Part shown: positions 18,587-25,792 of the stretch, in pieces | Position numbering within the stretch: the first letter of the stretch is position 1 | Layout: every line of letters begins with the position of its first letter | Source: Alkalihalophilus pseudofirmus OF4 | Lineage (GTDB): Bacteria; Bacillota; Bacilli; Bacillales; Bacillaceae_D | NCBI RefSeq assembly: GCF_000005825.2 | Contig: NC_013791.2 | Span: forward strand, 3,348,001-3,412,000 | Direction: 5' to 3' | DNA: 64,000 bases | Program-made: the position numbers and the translations under genes | Notes under the pieces: model-generated | What the model was told of the DNA's origin: nothing | Seen by the model: the letters and a program-made list of their open reading frames with translations, nothing else | Database searches by the model: none

Positions 18587-20251
18587 ATGAAAAGTATGGT
18601 AGCGAATGTTTGGAACGGCCTGTGGAACTCACACCGCCAAACGAAGAATTTGCTCAATGTCTTTTCCTATCAAAAAGGATCAGCTGCAAAAGCTGCAAAT
18701 GCAAGCGCCACGAACGCACGTGAGGGGCAGTCGATGCAGCCGCAGAATAATGATAATGAACCGAAAAATTCGTATTCAAAAGCACAAATGATCGGACTGA
18801 TTTTAGGTCCAGCACTCTTTTTACTTACCATCTTATTCTTTTCACCAGAGGGACTAAGCTTTGAAGCAAGAGCTGTTCTTGCGATTACATTATGGGTTGC
18901 AACCTGGTGGATCACTGAAGCGATTCCGATCCCGGCAACGTCGATCCTGCCGATATTCTTACTGCCGATTACCGGTGCACTTGACGGGGGCACAGTTACT
19001 TCTGCTTACGGTGACGATATCATTTTCTTATTCCTAGGTGGTTTCTTTATTGCCACAGCTATGGAAAAATGGAACCTGCACAAGCGTATGGCTCTAGCGA
19101 TTATCGCTTTTATCGGAACAAGTACACAGCGTATTTTACTTGGATTTATGATTGCTACAGCATTTTTATCAATGTGGGTATCGAATACGGCAGCCGTTAT
19201 GATGATGGTGCCGATGGGACTTGCTATCACGGCTCAAGTAGCAGCAGCTCTTAAAGGAAAGCCTGAAGAGCGCGACTTGCCGAAATTTGAAAAAGCGCTG
19301 ATCTTCGGTGTAGGTTATGCGGGTACAATCGGTGGTCTTGGTACGTTAATCGGGACGCCGCCAAATATTATTTTAGCTGCACAAGCACAGCAATTATTTG
19401 ATGTTGAAATTTCATTTGCAAGATGGATGATGGTCGGGGTTCCTGTTGTTATTCTTCTCTTAGTCAGTGCCTGGATGTACCTTGGACGTGTGGCATTTAA
19501 GATGAGTATCACAGGCCTTCCTGGAGGCAAAAATTTAATTCAAAGCGAGCGCTCTAAGCTTGGAAAAACGTCATTTGAAGAAAAAGCTGTAGCTGCTGTA
19601 TTCTCGTTTGCTGCATTCATGTGGATCTCCCGCGAATTTATCTGGGTCGATCTTGTTCCTGAATTACGTGATGGTATGATTGCCGTATTAGCCGCTGTTA
19701 TGCTGTTTGTCATTCCAACTTCACGTAAATTTGGTTCTCGTATTTTAGAATGGAAAGACTCGCGTGATATTCCTTGGGGCGTGCTTCTTCTATTCGGGGG
19801 CGGTCTTGCGATTGCTGCTGGATTTAGAGAAACAGGCTTATCTGATTGGATGGGTACGCAGCTTACAGTCCTTGACGGCTTGCACTTAATCGTCATGATC
19901 GCTGCAACAGCTCTATTCGTTCTATTCTTAACAGAGATCACATCAAACACAGCGACAGCGACAATGATTATTCCAGTTGTTGCGTCCCTTGCACTAGCGT
20001 TAAATATTCACCCATTCGCCCTCATGATTCCTTGTGCGATGGCTGCTAACTGTGCATTTATGCTTCCGGTTGGTACCCCGCCAAATGCGATCATTTTCGG
20101 TACGGGGAAATTAAAAATTATCGAAATGGTACGAGTCGGGTTCTTAGTTAACCTTATCGCTGCAGTATTGATTGTCCTTGCCGTGTACTTCATGGTGCCG
20201 CTATTCTGGGGCATTGATCTAAATGTAGTACCAGCTGGATTCAGCTTATAA
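18587..20251 (+). CDS. DASS/SLC13-family sodium:dicarboxylate symporter
   Basis: A 554-residue transporter for C4-dicarboxylates (succinate, malate, fumarate) or citrate, sodium-coupled in characterised relatives such as SdcS. About 65 hydrophilic residues precede the first membrane segment. Family hallmarks are two SNT-type motifs (VSNTAAVMMMVP and TSNTATATMIIPV), each followed by a glycine- and proline-rich turn (GTLIGTPPNIIL and PVGTPPNAIIFG) that form the sodium/substrate sites. A GGGAGG site precedes the ATG. It is probably induced by the upstream two-component system. The N-terminal extension is unusual; the internal Met near residue 45 has no clear site. Confidence 0.88.
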   Translation: MKSMVANVWNGLWNSHRQTKNLLNVFSYQKGSAAKAANASATNAREGQSMQPQNNDNEPKNSYSKAQMIGLILGPALFLLTILFFSPEGLSFEARAVLAITLWVATWWITEAIPIPATSILPIFLLPITGALDGGTVTSAYGDDIIFLFLGGFFIATAMEKWNLHKRMALAIIAFIGTSTQRILLGFMIATAFLSMWVSNTAAVMMMVPMGLAITAQVAAALKGKPEERDLPKFEKALIFGVGYAGTIGGLGTLIGTPPNIILAAQAQQLFDVEISFARWMMVGVPVVILLLVSAWMYLGRVAFKMSITGLPGGKNLIQSERSKLGKTSFEEKAVAAVFSFAAFMWISREFIWVDLVPELRDGMIAVLAAVMLFVIPTSRKFGSRILEWKDSRDIPWGVLLLFGGGLAIAAGFRETGLSDWMGTQLTVLDGLHLIVMIAATALFVLFLTEITSNTATATMIIPVVASLALALNIHPFALMIPCAMAANCAFMLPVGTPPNAIIFGTGKLKIIEMVRVGFLVNLIAAVLIVLAVYFMVPLFWGIDLNVVPAGFSL

Positions 20252-20253
20252 GT

Positions 20254-20297
20254 AAAAAGAGGAAATCAACTTTTCTAGGCGATTTCCTCTTTTTTTC
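20254..20297 (+). terminator. Terminator of the symporter gene
   Basis: AAAAAGAGGAAATC and GATTTCCTCTTTTT form a 14-bp stem ending in a T-run. Confidence 0.92.
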
Positions 20298-20361
20298 ATT
20301 TAGACATCCTTCCAACTTGGCACCCCTTGCATATCGTGGTGATAAAGAAGGAGGTCATGAT

Positions 20362-21024
20362 ATGTATCGAAATCAACGCAGTATCAATTGGGGGGTGGAC
20401 TCGGCCGCAGCTGTCACACAAGAGCTGTATGAGTGCGTCACCTCCTCGTACGGACAGCCTGACTTTTGGGGCCGCTTCCTAACCACGATTGAAAATGTAT
20501 GCGACGGCCTGACTCCTGAAGAGATACGCTTTATCCGCGATCAAGGGATGAAGATTATGCCGATCTATAACAATTTCAGTGAAGCAGTCGGTGAACGTGC
20601 CGGGGCAGTGGCCGCACGTAATGCGATCTTCCAAGCAAGACGGCTCGGCATTTTAGAAGGCAGCTTCATTTTCGCTACTATTGAAAATTTCTTCAATGTG
20701 GATCCAGCATGGCTGATTGCTTGGTCCGATGCGTTTTATACGAGTCCTTACCGCCCAGGCTTTTTAGGCGATCCGGTAGAAGGCGGCTTTAATGATGCGT
20801 ATTGTAATGCGTCTGAGGCAAGTGAGAGCATCCGCCAGCAAGCGGTGATCTTCAGCGCAGAACCTGAGCCCGGCACAACGCCTAAAAACCGTATTCCGCG
20901 CTATAATCCAGCACGACCGAGTTGTGATGCTAATGTATGGGCATGGCAATATGGACGCGATTCTGAATCCTGCCCAATTAATACCGTCTTAATGGAAGCA
21001 AGGCTGTATGAGACCCTGGGGTAG
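20362..21024 (+). CDS. DUF1906 (Rv2525c-like, glycoside-hydrolase-like) protein
   Basis: A 220-residue protein resembling the DUF1906 family, which has a GH25-like TIM barrel and is thought to act on the cell wall. Features: WGVDSAAAV near the N-terminus (barrel strand 1 with Asp), PDFWGRFL, LTPEEIRFIRDQGMKIMPIYNNF, and WAWQYGRDSESCPIN near the C-terminus. No signal peptide is visible. I start it at ATG 20362, right after AAGGAGG; an upstream in-frame ATG at 20317 has no site. Its stop is followed within 8 nt by array C and no terminator is seen. The substrate is unknown. Confidence 0.72.
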   Translation: MYRNQRSINWGVDSAAAVTQELYECVTSSYGQPDFWGRFLTTIENVCDGLTPEEIRFIRDQGMKIMPIYNNFSEAVGERAGAVAARNAIFQARRLGILEGSFIFATIENFFNVDPAWLIAWSDAFYTSPYRPGFLGDPVEGGFNDAYCNASEASESIRQQAVIFSAEPEPGTTPKNRIPRYNPARPSCDANVWAWQYGRDSESCPINTVLMEARLYETLG

Positions 21025-21028
21025 AGAC

Positions 21029-21163
21029 TGACGCAATTAGGACCTAATAAGCGCATTTAATCACCCAACCAGCGCAGTCCGAGCTTAGACTCACGCATAT
21101 CTGCCGGCAACCGACGCAATAGCACAAGCAACCCATATAATAACCAGCCAGACTGACGCAATC
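21029..21163. repeat. 21-nt-phased GCAA array C
   Basis: CGCA cores at 21032, 21052 (20 nt), 21073, 21094, 21115, a decayed unit near 21134, and 21157. Several read GACGCAAT. It starts immediately after the DUF1906 stop and fills the gap to the hpf terminator. GACGCAAT is in the sense direction of the gene to its left. Confidence 0.8.
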
Positions 21164-21180
21164 ATCCCTCACCCCTAAAC

Positions 21181-21218
21181 AAAAACAAAGGAGCACAGCT
21201 CGTAAGCTGCACTCCTTT
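21181..21218 (-). terminator. Terminator of hpf
   Basis: AAGGAGTGCAGCT and AGCTGTGCTCCTT form a hairpin (two internal mismatches, TACG loop), followed by TGTTTTTG on the minus strand. Confidence 0.85.
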
Positions 21219-21229
21219 TTCACGTTATT

Positions 21230-21787
21230 TTAAGCTTCCGGCTCGATTAAGCCGTACTTGCCATCTTTACGACGGTAGACAACGCTTGTATCGCCATTTA
21301 CTGCATTTGAAAAGACGAAGAAATTATGGCCTAACATATCCATTTGTAAAATCGCTTCTTCTGCATCCATCGGCTTTAAGTTAAAGCGCTTTTTACGAAC
21401 CACTTCGATTTCATCTTCATCCGGCTCGACTTCTTCCTGCTCAAGAGGCTCTAACTCATTCTTGAACATATATTTTAAGCTTCCTTCTTGACGGAACTTA
21501 CGGTTTACTTTTGTTTTGTGCTTACGAATTTGTCTTTCAAGCTTTTCAATCACATTATCAATAGCAGCATACATGTCGGTATGAGTTTCCTCACCACGTA
21601 GTAAAAGCTGCGGCATTGGGATTGTAATCTCAATAATATGCTGGTTATTTAACACCTGCATGCGTACATTGACATCCGCTACAGGGGTAGTGTCAAAATA
21701 ACGCTCGAGCTTCCCAACCTTTTTCTCAACATAGTCGCGTAATGCTGGAGTTACTTCGATGTTTTCGCCACGAATATTATAATTCAT
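21230..21787 (-). CDS. hpf: Long-form ribosome hibernation promoting factor
   Basis: A 185-residue HPF/YvyD protein that dimerises 70S ribosomes into inactive 100S particles in stationary phase. The N-terminal domain (1-100, MNYNIRGENIEVTPALRDYVEKK) binds the 30S decoding region. The C-terminal domain (about 125-180, NLKPMDAEEAILQMDMLGHNFFVF) is the dimerisation module that defines the long form. A SigB promoter upstream fits stress control. ATG follows AAGGAGGAG. Confidence 0.95.
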   Translation of the reverse strand: MNYNIRGENIEVTPALRDYVEKKVGKLERYFDTTPVADVNVRMQVLNNQHIIEITIPMPQLLLRGEETHTDMYAAIDNVIEKLERQIRKHKTKVNRKFRQEGSLKYMFKNELEPLEQEEVEPDEDEIEVVRKKRFNLKPMDAEEAILQMDMLGHNFFVFSNAVNGDTSVVYRRKDGKYGLIEPEA

Positions 21788-21824
21788 AAAGAACTCCTCC
21801 TTTTCTATGTACTTAATATTCTAC

Positions 21825-21851
21825 ATACCCTTCATCTATTCCTTCTTAAAC
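21825..21851 (-). promoter_or_regulatory. SigB promoter of hpf
   Basis: On the minus strand GTTTAA (21846-21851), 15 nt, then GGGTAT (21825-21830): a full match to the general-stress consensus GTTTAA-N12-15-GGGWAW. The start near 21818 gives a 30-nt leader. B. subtilis yvyD is also SigB-dependent. The rest of 21852-22071 shows nothing I can support. Confidence 0.78.
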
Positions 21852-22071
21852 CTTTAAAAAGATTTAATAATGTGACAACATTCTACATCAGGCGTTCATA
21901 AGGTGTTCACATAACACAAGCGTTCCACCACTCCAATGGCGCAGAAGCCTTTCTAGGTAAGAAATTGCCACATCTATAACATTTCCAAAAACGATCGAGA
22001 CACACGTTCCAAAACTTCCCTCATTCGACAAAAGTAAATGAAACTGCAGGGATAATCTATCTTGAAAAAGT

Positions 22072-22100
22072 AAAAACCCATCCCGAAAACGGGATGGGTT
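22072..22100 (-). terminator. Terminator of the cold-shock gene
   Basis: AACCCATCCCG and CGGGATGGGTT form a perfect 11-bp stem with a TTTT loop, then a T-run on the minus strand. Confidence 0.93.
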
Positions 22101-22143
22101 GTATCGTTATAGCTATAGTTCATTTCCTGCCCAGGAATGTGAA

Positions 22144-22341
22144 TTAAAGCTTAACTACGTTTGCAGCTTGAGGTCCGCGAGCACCTTCAACAATTTCAAA
22201 CTCAACGTCTTGACCTTCGTCTAGAGACTTGAATCCTTCAGAATTGATAGCTGAGAAGTGTACGAATACGTCGTCTCCATCTTCACGCTCGATAAAACCG
22301 AAACCTTTTTCTGCATTAAACCATTTTACTTTTCCTTGCAT
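22144..22341 (-). CDS. Cold-shock protein, CspB/CspD type
   Basis: A 65-residue single OB-fold RNA chaperone. The RNP1 (KGFGFIE, 13-19) and RNP2 (VFVHFSAI, 26-33) nucleic-acid-binding motifs are intact, with the family start [17 protein letters not shown]. It binds single-stranded RNA in the cytoplasm. A near-consensus promoter and a leader of about 45 nt precede it; the leader is shorter than in cold-induced cspA-type genes. It is a monocistronic unit divergent from the lipoprotein gene. Which csp paralogue it is cannot be decided. Confidence 0.95.
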   Translation of the reverse strand: MQGKVKWFNAEKGFGFIEREDGDDVFVHFSAINSEGFKSLDEGQDVEFEIVEGARGPQAANVVKL

Positions 22342-22394
22342 GTTTTCACATTCCCTTCGTAACTTAATTCACGTGGAATAATTTCCACACTTTT

Positions 22395-22423
22395 ACTATA
22401 GCAGCGTCAGATTCTGTTGTCAA
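22395..22423 (-). promoter_or_regulatory. SigA promoter of the csp gene
   Basis: TTGACA (22418-22423), 17 bp, TATAGT (22395-22400) on the minus strand: a perfect -35 and 5/6 -10, predicting start near 22388. Confidence 0.85.
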
Positions 22424-22601
22424 ACGGTTTCATTTTAAATTTACAGAAAAAATAGTAAATTTATAAAGTACAATACTGAAATAGTTGTAAACGTTTGCTT
22501 TTTAGGTTTCATTTTACCTAAATCAGGGAATAATTCATTGTCTCTATTATGTCCTTTCTCTTATCCTTTTCATGAGCAAAAAGAATGATTTCCCTTCTTT
22601 T

Positions 22602-22654
22602 TACCAATTGATTATAAGAATGACCTATCATCAATTGGTACTCTCTGGTAAAAT
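22602..22654 (+). promoter_or_regulatory. Operator-like inverted repeat overlapping the lipoprotein promoter
   Basis: TACCAATTGAT (22602-22612) and ATCAATTGGTA (22630-22640) are perfect 11-bp inverted arms 17 bp apart. An extended -10 TGGTAAAAT follows at 22646-22654, so the right arm covers its -35 to spacer. This looks like an operator for an unidentified repressor; it is not a terminator (no T-run). Confidence 0.55.
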
Positions 22655-22696
22655 GAAACATGACATATGGAGCAACAACATAAAGGGGATGAACAA

Positions 22697-23689
22697 ATGA
22701 AAAAAATGAAATGGCTAGGTGCTGGGATTGCCGCTGTGATGATCATGACAGGTTGTAATGAAAGCTCTACAACAGAGATTGATGAACTAGAAGAAGTGGA
22801 AGCGGCTGAACCTGCTGAGGGAGAGGAACCAGGGCCAGAAGAAGAGCCGGCAGCAGATGAAACAGAGCCTGCTGAAGAAGAAGTCAGTGAGGAGCTTACA
22901 GTAGAAGATGTTTTAGCTAAATCAATTGAAGCAATGAACGGTGTTGAAAGCTTCTCTACAGAGATGGAAGTCGATCAAGAAACGACTCTAGGTGAGGAAG
23001 AGACCATTGCAACGAAAATGACAATGAAAATGGATGCCACACAAAATCCATTTGGCCTCTATCAAGAAACGTCTATGCAAGTTCCTGATTTTGATGAAGG
23101 CGACTTAATGGCGAAAGTATACTTTACTGAAGACGGCGCATATATGAATGACGGTATGGAAGATGTCTGGTTCAAGTATCCAGATGACTTCACACAAGAT
23201 TTGCTTGCCCTTCAAGAAATGCAAATGCAGCCTGAAGAGCAGCTTGAGATCTTAAAAAGCTATTCTGAGAATTTAACGATGACAGAGGATGGCGATCACT
23301 ACGTTATTACAGTGGAAGGTTCAGATCAGACGATTGATCAAATGGCTGACCAGCTGAACATGATGTTTGGCGAAAACTTAGGTGAAGGTTTCGGTGAGTT
23401 AACATCAATGATGGATATTACTCAATTAGATTACACGCTTCACATAAATAAAGAAACATTCTATCAAGAAGCAATCGATATGATGATGGAATTCTCAATG
23501 GAAGCTGAAGGCGAGAAAATCTCGATGATTCAGCATTCAAAAGGAACATTCTCAAACTTCAACGAAATTGAAAACATTGAAGTCCCACAAGAAATTATTG
23601 ATTCTGCAGAAGAATTAGACCTTGATTTCGGCGGCTTTGAAGACTTTGATGAGACAGAGTTTGAGCTAGAGGAAGAAGAAACAGAATAA
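22697..23689 (+). CDS. DUF6612-like surface lipoprotein
   Basis: About 330 residues. The signal peptide ends in lipobox MTGC, so it is lipid-anchored outside the membrane. An acidic Glu/Pro/Ala-rich linker (about 25-70) leads to a globular domain (SIEAMNGVESFSTEMEVDQ onward) like DUF6612/LppX-type proteins, of unknown function. The protein is very acidic, with a run of Glu at the end. I start at ATG 22697, with GGGGATGAACAA upstream, rather than ATG 22667, which has no site and would put ten hydrophilic residues before the signal peptide. Monocistronic. Confidence 0.75.
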   Translation: MKKMKWLGAGIAAVMIMTGCNESSTTEIDELEEVEAAEPAEGEEPGPEEEPAADETEPAEEEVSEELTVEDVLAKSIEAMNGVESFSTEMEVDQETTLGEEETIATKMTMKMDATQNPFGLYQETSMQVPDFDEGDLMAKVYFTEDGAYMNDGMEDVWFKYPDDFTQDLLALQEMQMQPEEQLEILKSYSENLTMTEDGDHYVITVEGSDQTIDQMADQLNMMFGENLGEGFGELTSMMDITQLDYTLHINKETFYQEAIDMMMEFSMEAEGEKISMIQHSKGTFSNFNEIENIEVPQEIIDSAEELDLDFGGFEDFDETEFELEEEETE

Positions 23690-23700
23690 CATTGATTGTG

Positions 23701-23729
23701 AGCAGCGTATCTTCATGCGCTGCTTTTTA
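23701..23729 (+). terminator. Terminator of the lipoprotein gene
   Basis: AGCAGCG and CGCTGCT form a 7-bp stem followed by TTTTTA. Confidence 0.85.
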
Positions 23730-23905
23730 TTGCATAGAAAGCAAATCTTTTTGTATAATAGACCTAACAGAACAAAACGAAAAAAGCAGGGTGCGGCAAA
23801 CACCCTGCAAACGCAACTACATGTCGCTAATGGAGCGACTGACCATCAGGTTATTGCATAGAAATAGCACACCTTACTGGCAGGCAGGGTGGCTATTTCT
23901 TTTTG
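23730..23905 (+). ncRNA. Predicted antisense antitoxin RNA (RatA-like), with promoter
   Basis: A plus-strand promoter, TTGCAT (23730-23735), 18 bp, TATAAT (23754-23759), predicts an RNA from about 23766. It would contain GCAGGGTG/CACCCTGC (23786-23808) and GTCGCT/AGCGAC (23823-23839) hairpins. It would end at GAAATAGC/GCTATTTC (23861-23899) plus TTTTTG. No ORF is likely. It overlaps the 3' untranslated region and last codon of the toxin mRNA tail to tail, the txpA/ratA arrangement of B. subtilis. Confidence 0.6.
23780..23808 (-). terminator. Terminator of the toxin mRNA
   Basis: On the minus strand GCAGGGTG, a seven-base loop, CACCCTGC, then TTTTTT. It lies 85 nt beyond the toxin stop codon, so the toxin mRNA has a long structured 3' end, as in type I systems. 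Confidence 0.8.
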
Positions 23906-24006
23906 TTTAACTCCACGACGATCGTGATCACTAAGCCGAGTACCGAAACGAGCACAACAATCATTTGTGCCGATAAACTAAGCGCCTCGTATGTCGTAAT
24001 AAGCAT
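23893..24006 (-). CDS. Small hydrophobic type I toxin (putative holin-like/TxpA family)
   Basis: A 37-residue protein: MLITTYEALSLSAQMI, a single hydrophobic helix (about residues 15-31), then a basic tail ELNKKK. The TTYEALSL start, one membrane helix and lysine tail are the hallmark of the putative holin-like toxin family of Firmicutes, which damages the membrane when overproduced. A G-rich AAAGGGGGTG site abuts the ATG; the spacing is very short, as is usual in this family. An antisense RNA unit overlaps its 3' end. The gene is short enough to be missed by automatic calling. Confidence 0.78.
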   Translation of the reverse strand: MLITTYEALSLSAQMIVVLVSVLGLVITIVVELNKKK

Positions 24007-24063
24007 CACCCCCTTTCATAAAGGGAGTTCAGCCGCCACCTTGCTTATGCAGTTGCTCCTCTT

Positions 24064-24072
24064 ATTATACCA
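24064..24072 (-). promoter_or_regulatory. Extended -10 promoter of the toxin gene
   Basis: The minus strand reads TGGTATAAT. The start near 24057 would give a toxin mRNA of about 280 nt ending at the terminator at 23780. Confidence 0.65.
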
Positions 24073-24096
24073 AGCATGCACCCCTCTTTTCACCAC

Positions 24097-24132
24097 AAAA
24101 AAGCACAAGCTCCCAAATAAGGAACTTATGCT
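24097..24132 (-). terminator. Terminator after fliT
   Basis: AGCATAAG...CTTGTGCT imperfect stem with an inner TTCC/GGGA pair, then TTTTTT on the minus strand. Confidence 0.7.
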
Positions 24133-24136
24133 CATC

Positions 24137-24499
24137 TTATACTCCCCGTTTATCAAAAAACACACCATCCGTTGTTGGTCCATCGTAAGGATTTTCATAT
24201 TTTTTGTGGGTCTGTTTTTTCACTTTCAACTCAGAAAGATTGGCCTGGATCTTCGCTTGGATCACTTCAAGCCGCGCATTCAGCTTCGTATTCAGCTTTA
24301 TCAGCTCATCTCCAAGCTTTTTCTCACCAGCTGTCAGATTCTCTCGCTCAATTTGCTCAATCAATGCCGCGCGATACTCGAGCTTGAGATCAATAATCGC
24401 TATAAATTGATCCCTTGAATCATCCTCTTTAGGCAGCGGCTTTTCAGTATGTTCATACAAAGATTGTGTGGCAATATACAGTTCTTTTACGACAGACAT
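24137..24499 (-). CDS. fliT: FliT-like flagellar export chaperone
   Basis: A 120-residue, mostly helical, charged cytoplasmic protein. Its start codon shares an A with the fliS stop (TAATG), so the two are translationally coupled. Position after fliS, size and helical make-up fit FliT, the chaperone for the filament cap FliD; sequence in this family is weakly conserved, so the call rests partly on context. The C-terminal tail (YENPYDGPTTDGVFFDKRGV) is unusually hydrophilic. Confidence 0.72.
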   Translation of the reverse strand: MSVVKELYIATQSLYEHTEKPLPKEDDSRDQFIAIIDLKLEYRAALIEQIERENLTAGEKKLGDELIKLNTKLNARLEVIQAKIQANLSELKVKKQTHKKYENPYDGPTTDGVFFDKRGV

Positions 24500-24897
24500 T
24501 ATGCCTTGCCGCCCGCCCCGTGACGCTGCTTGCGATCAAGCTGGATCACTTCTTTCCATGTATCGCGAAACTCAACAACGAGCCCTTCTGCTTCTGTTAA
24601 CGCATTGGCATCGTTTTTCACGTTTGCTTCGATCAGACGGCTCAAAATAAAATCATACATCCGCATCATATTTTGCCCGACTTCATTATCTGTTTTTAAT
24701 GTCACCATTAACTCACGAATAATATTTTGTGCTTTCGTCGAGTTCAGATTGCGTTTTTCTAAATCATTTTCTTCCATTGCCAGACGTGTCTGCTTAATAA
24801 ATTTCAAGCAGCCATTATATAACATTAACGTTAACTCCCCCGGGGAAGCTGTTTTCATCGCATTTTGTTTGTAAGCCGATTGCATTGCTGTTGCCAT
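24499..24897 (-). CDS. fliS: Flagellin export chaperone FliS
   Basis: 132 residues with the FliS signature: AYKQNAMKTASPGELTLMLYNG near the N-terminus, then the helical bundle (FIKQTRLAMEENDLEKRN, AQNIIRELM). It binds the flagellin C-terminus in the cytoplasm to stop premature polymerisation and, in B. subtilis, also interacts with FliW. It has its own SigD promoter about 50 bp upstream, so it can be made independently of flaG. Confidence 0.95.
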   Translation of the reverse strand: MATAMQSAYKQNAMKTASPGELTLMLYNGCLKFIKQTRLAMEENDLEKRNLNSTKAQNIIRELMVTLKTDNEVGQNMMRMYDFILSRLIEANVKNDANALTEAEGLVVEFRDTWKEVIQLDRKQRHGAGGKA

Positions 24898-24946
24898 ATC
24901 AAGTCACCCTTTCCACTTCAATCATTGTGGTGATTTCACATTATTT

Positions 24947-24973
24947 ATATCGGCTTTTATTCGTCATTGTTAA
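24947..24973 (-). promoter_or_regulatory. SigD promoter of fliS-fliT
   Basis: On the minus strand TTAA (24970-24973), 15 nt, GCCGATAT (24947-24954). The -10 is perfect and the -35 is 3/4 to TAAA. Confidence 0.75.
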
Positions 24974-24976
24974 ACA

Positions 24977-25336
24977 TTAAATTCGTTGATCGACAATTAA
25001 TCCCGCATGTTTTAACATTGAGGCAACCATATCGAGAAATTGTTCAGGCGGAATCTCTTTGACCACTTCATCTGTTTCAAGATCAACCACTTGCACATAC
25101 ATTCGGTCCAAGTCTTCATGAACATTAAATTTCACCGACGTCTGATTCGTCTTTAACAAATCATTCATGCTCTCAACCTGATCATCCAGCAGATCCTTCG
25201 AATAATGATTCCGTCTTTCTTCTCTTACATATTCAATCCCTTTTTGAATCAATTCACCCGGTGTGTTCTCGATTGTTTTTGCAGGTTTCTTTGATAGGTC
25301 AATAAGCTGTGATGACGTTGAATGTTGAATCTCCAT
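24977..25336 (-). CDS. flaG: FlaG-family flagellar protein
   Basis: About 119 residues. The C-terminal half (KFNVHEDLDRMYVQVVDLETDEVVKEIPPEQFLDMVASM) is the conserved FlaG domain; the N-terminal half is variable and hydrophilic. FlaG proteins influence filament length in some bacteria; the mechanism is unclear. I start at ATG 25336 (GGAGG 7 nt upstream) rather than six codons earlier. Normally flaG adjoins fliD; here the nitrite-reductase operon lies between them. Confidence 0.88.
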   Translation of the reverse strand: MEIQHSTSSQLIDLSKKPAKTIENTPGELIQKGIEYVREERRNHYSKDLLDDQVESMNDLLKTNQTSVKFNVHEDLDRMYVQVVDLETDEVVKEIPPEQFLDMVASMLKHAGLIVDQRI

Positions 25337-25409
25337 AAGGCACCTCCGCAGCACGACGCTTTTTTCTTTTTTATCGGTCCATATCGCGTCCCGTTATAGC
25401 ATTTTCCAT

Positions 25410-25444
25410 AAAAAAGAAGCTGCTCTGTCACCAGAGTCAGCTTC
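25410..25444 (-). terminator. Terminator of the nasF-FNT-nasD-nasE operon
   Basis: GAAGCTG...CTCTG pairs with CAGAG...CAGCTTC (GTGA loop, one bulge), followed by TTTTTTA on the minus strand. Confidence 0.9.
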
Positions 25445-25454
25445 CTCCCATCTT

Positions 25455-25781
25455 CTATTCAATATATACATACACCCGCTCGCCCTCGATCTCCACGTCA
25501 TAACGGTTCACACAGCCTTGATCCGGCGCCTGGACCTGGCCGTCACGGACGTTCACCTTCCAATCATGCAGCGGGCAAAAGACATGTTCGCCACTGACAA
25601 TCCCTTCAGAAAGGGGACCTCCTTTATGAGGACATTTATTTTCGACTGCATGCACGGTATGATCTTCTTGTTTAAATAAAGCAAGCTCAATGCCTTCTAC
25701 CTTCACTCGTTTTCCGATCCCGACTGAGAGCTCTTGAATCGTGGCTACTAATACCTTTTTTACGCTGTTTACTGTACTCAT
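25455..25781 (-). CDS. nasE: Assimilatory nitrite reductase small subunit (Rieske)
   Basis: A 108-residue NirD-like Rieske protein. The [2Fe-2S] ligands are in CPHKG (about 50) and CPLHDW (about 70), in the CXH...CXXH pattern. It partners NasD in six-electron reduction of nitrite to ammonium in the cytoplasm. It lies 11 nt after nasD, the last gene of the operon, before a strong terminator. Usual length. Confidence 0.93.
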   Translation of the reverse strand: MSTVNSVKKVLVATIQELSVGIGKRVKVEGIELALFKQEDHTVHAVENKCPHKGGPLSEGIVSGEHVFCPLHDWKVNVRDGQVQAPDQGCVNRYDVEIEGERVYVYIE

Positions 25782-25792
25782 ACGTTTCCTCC

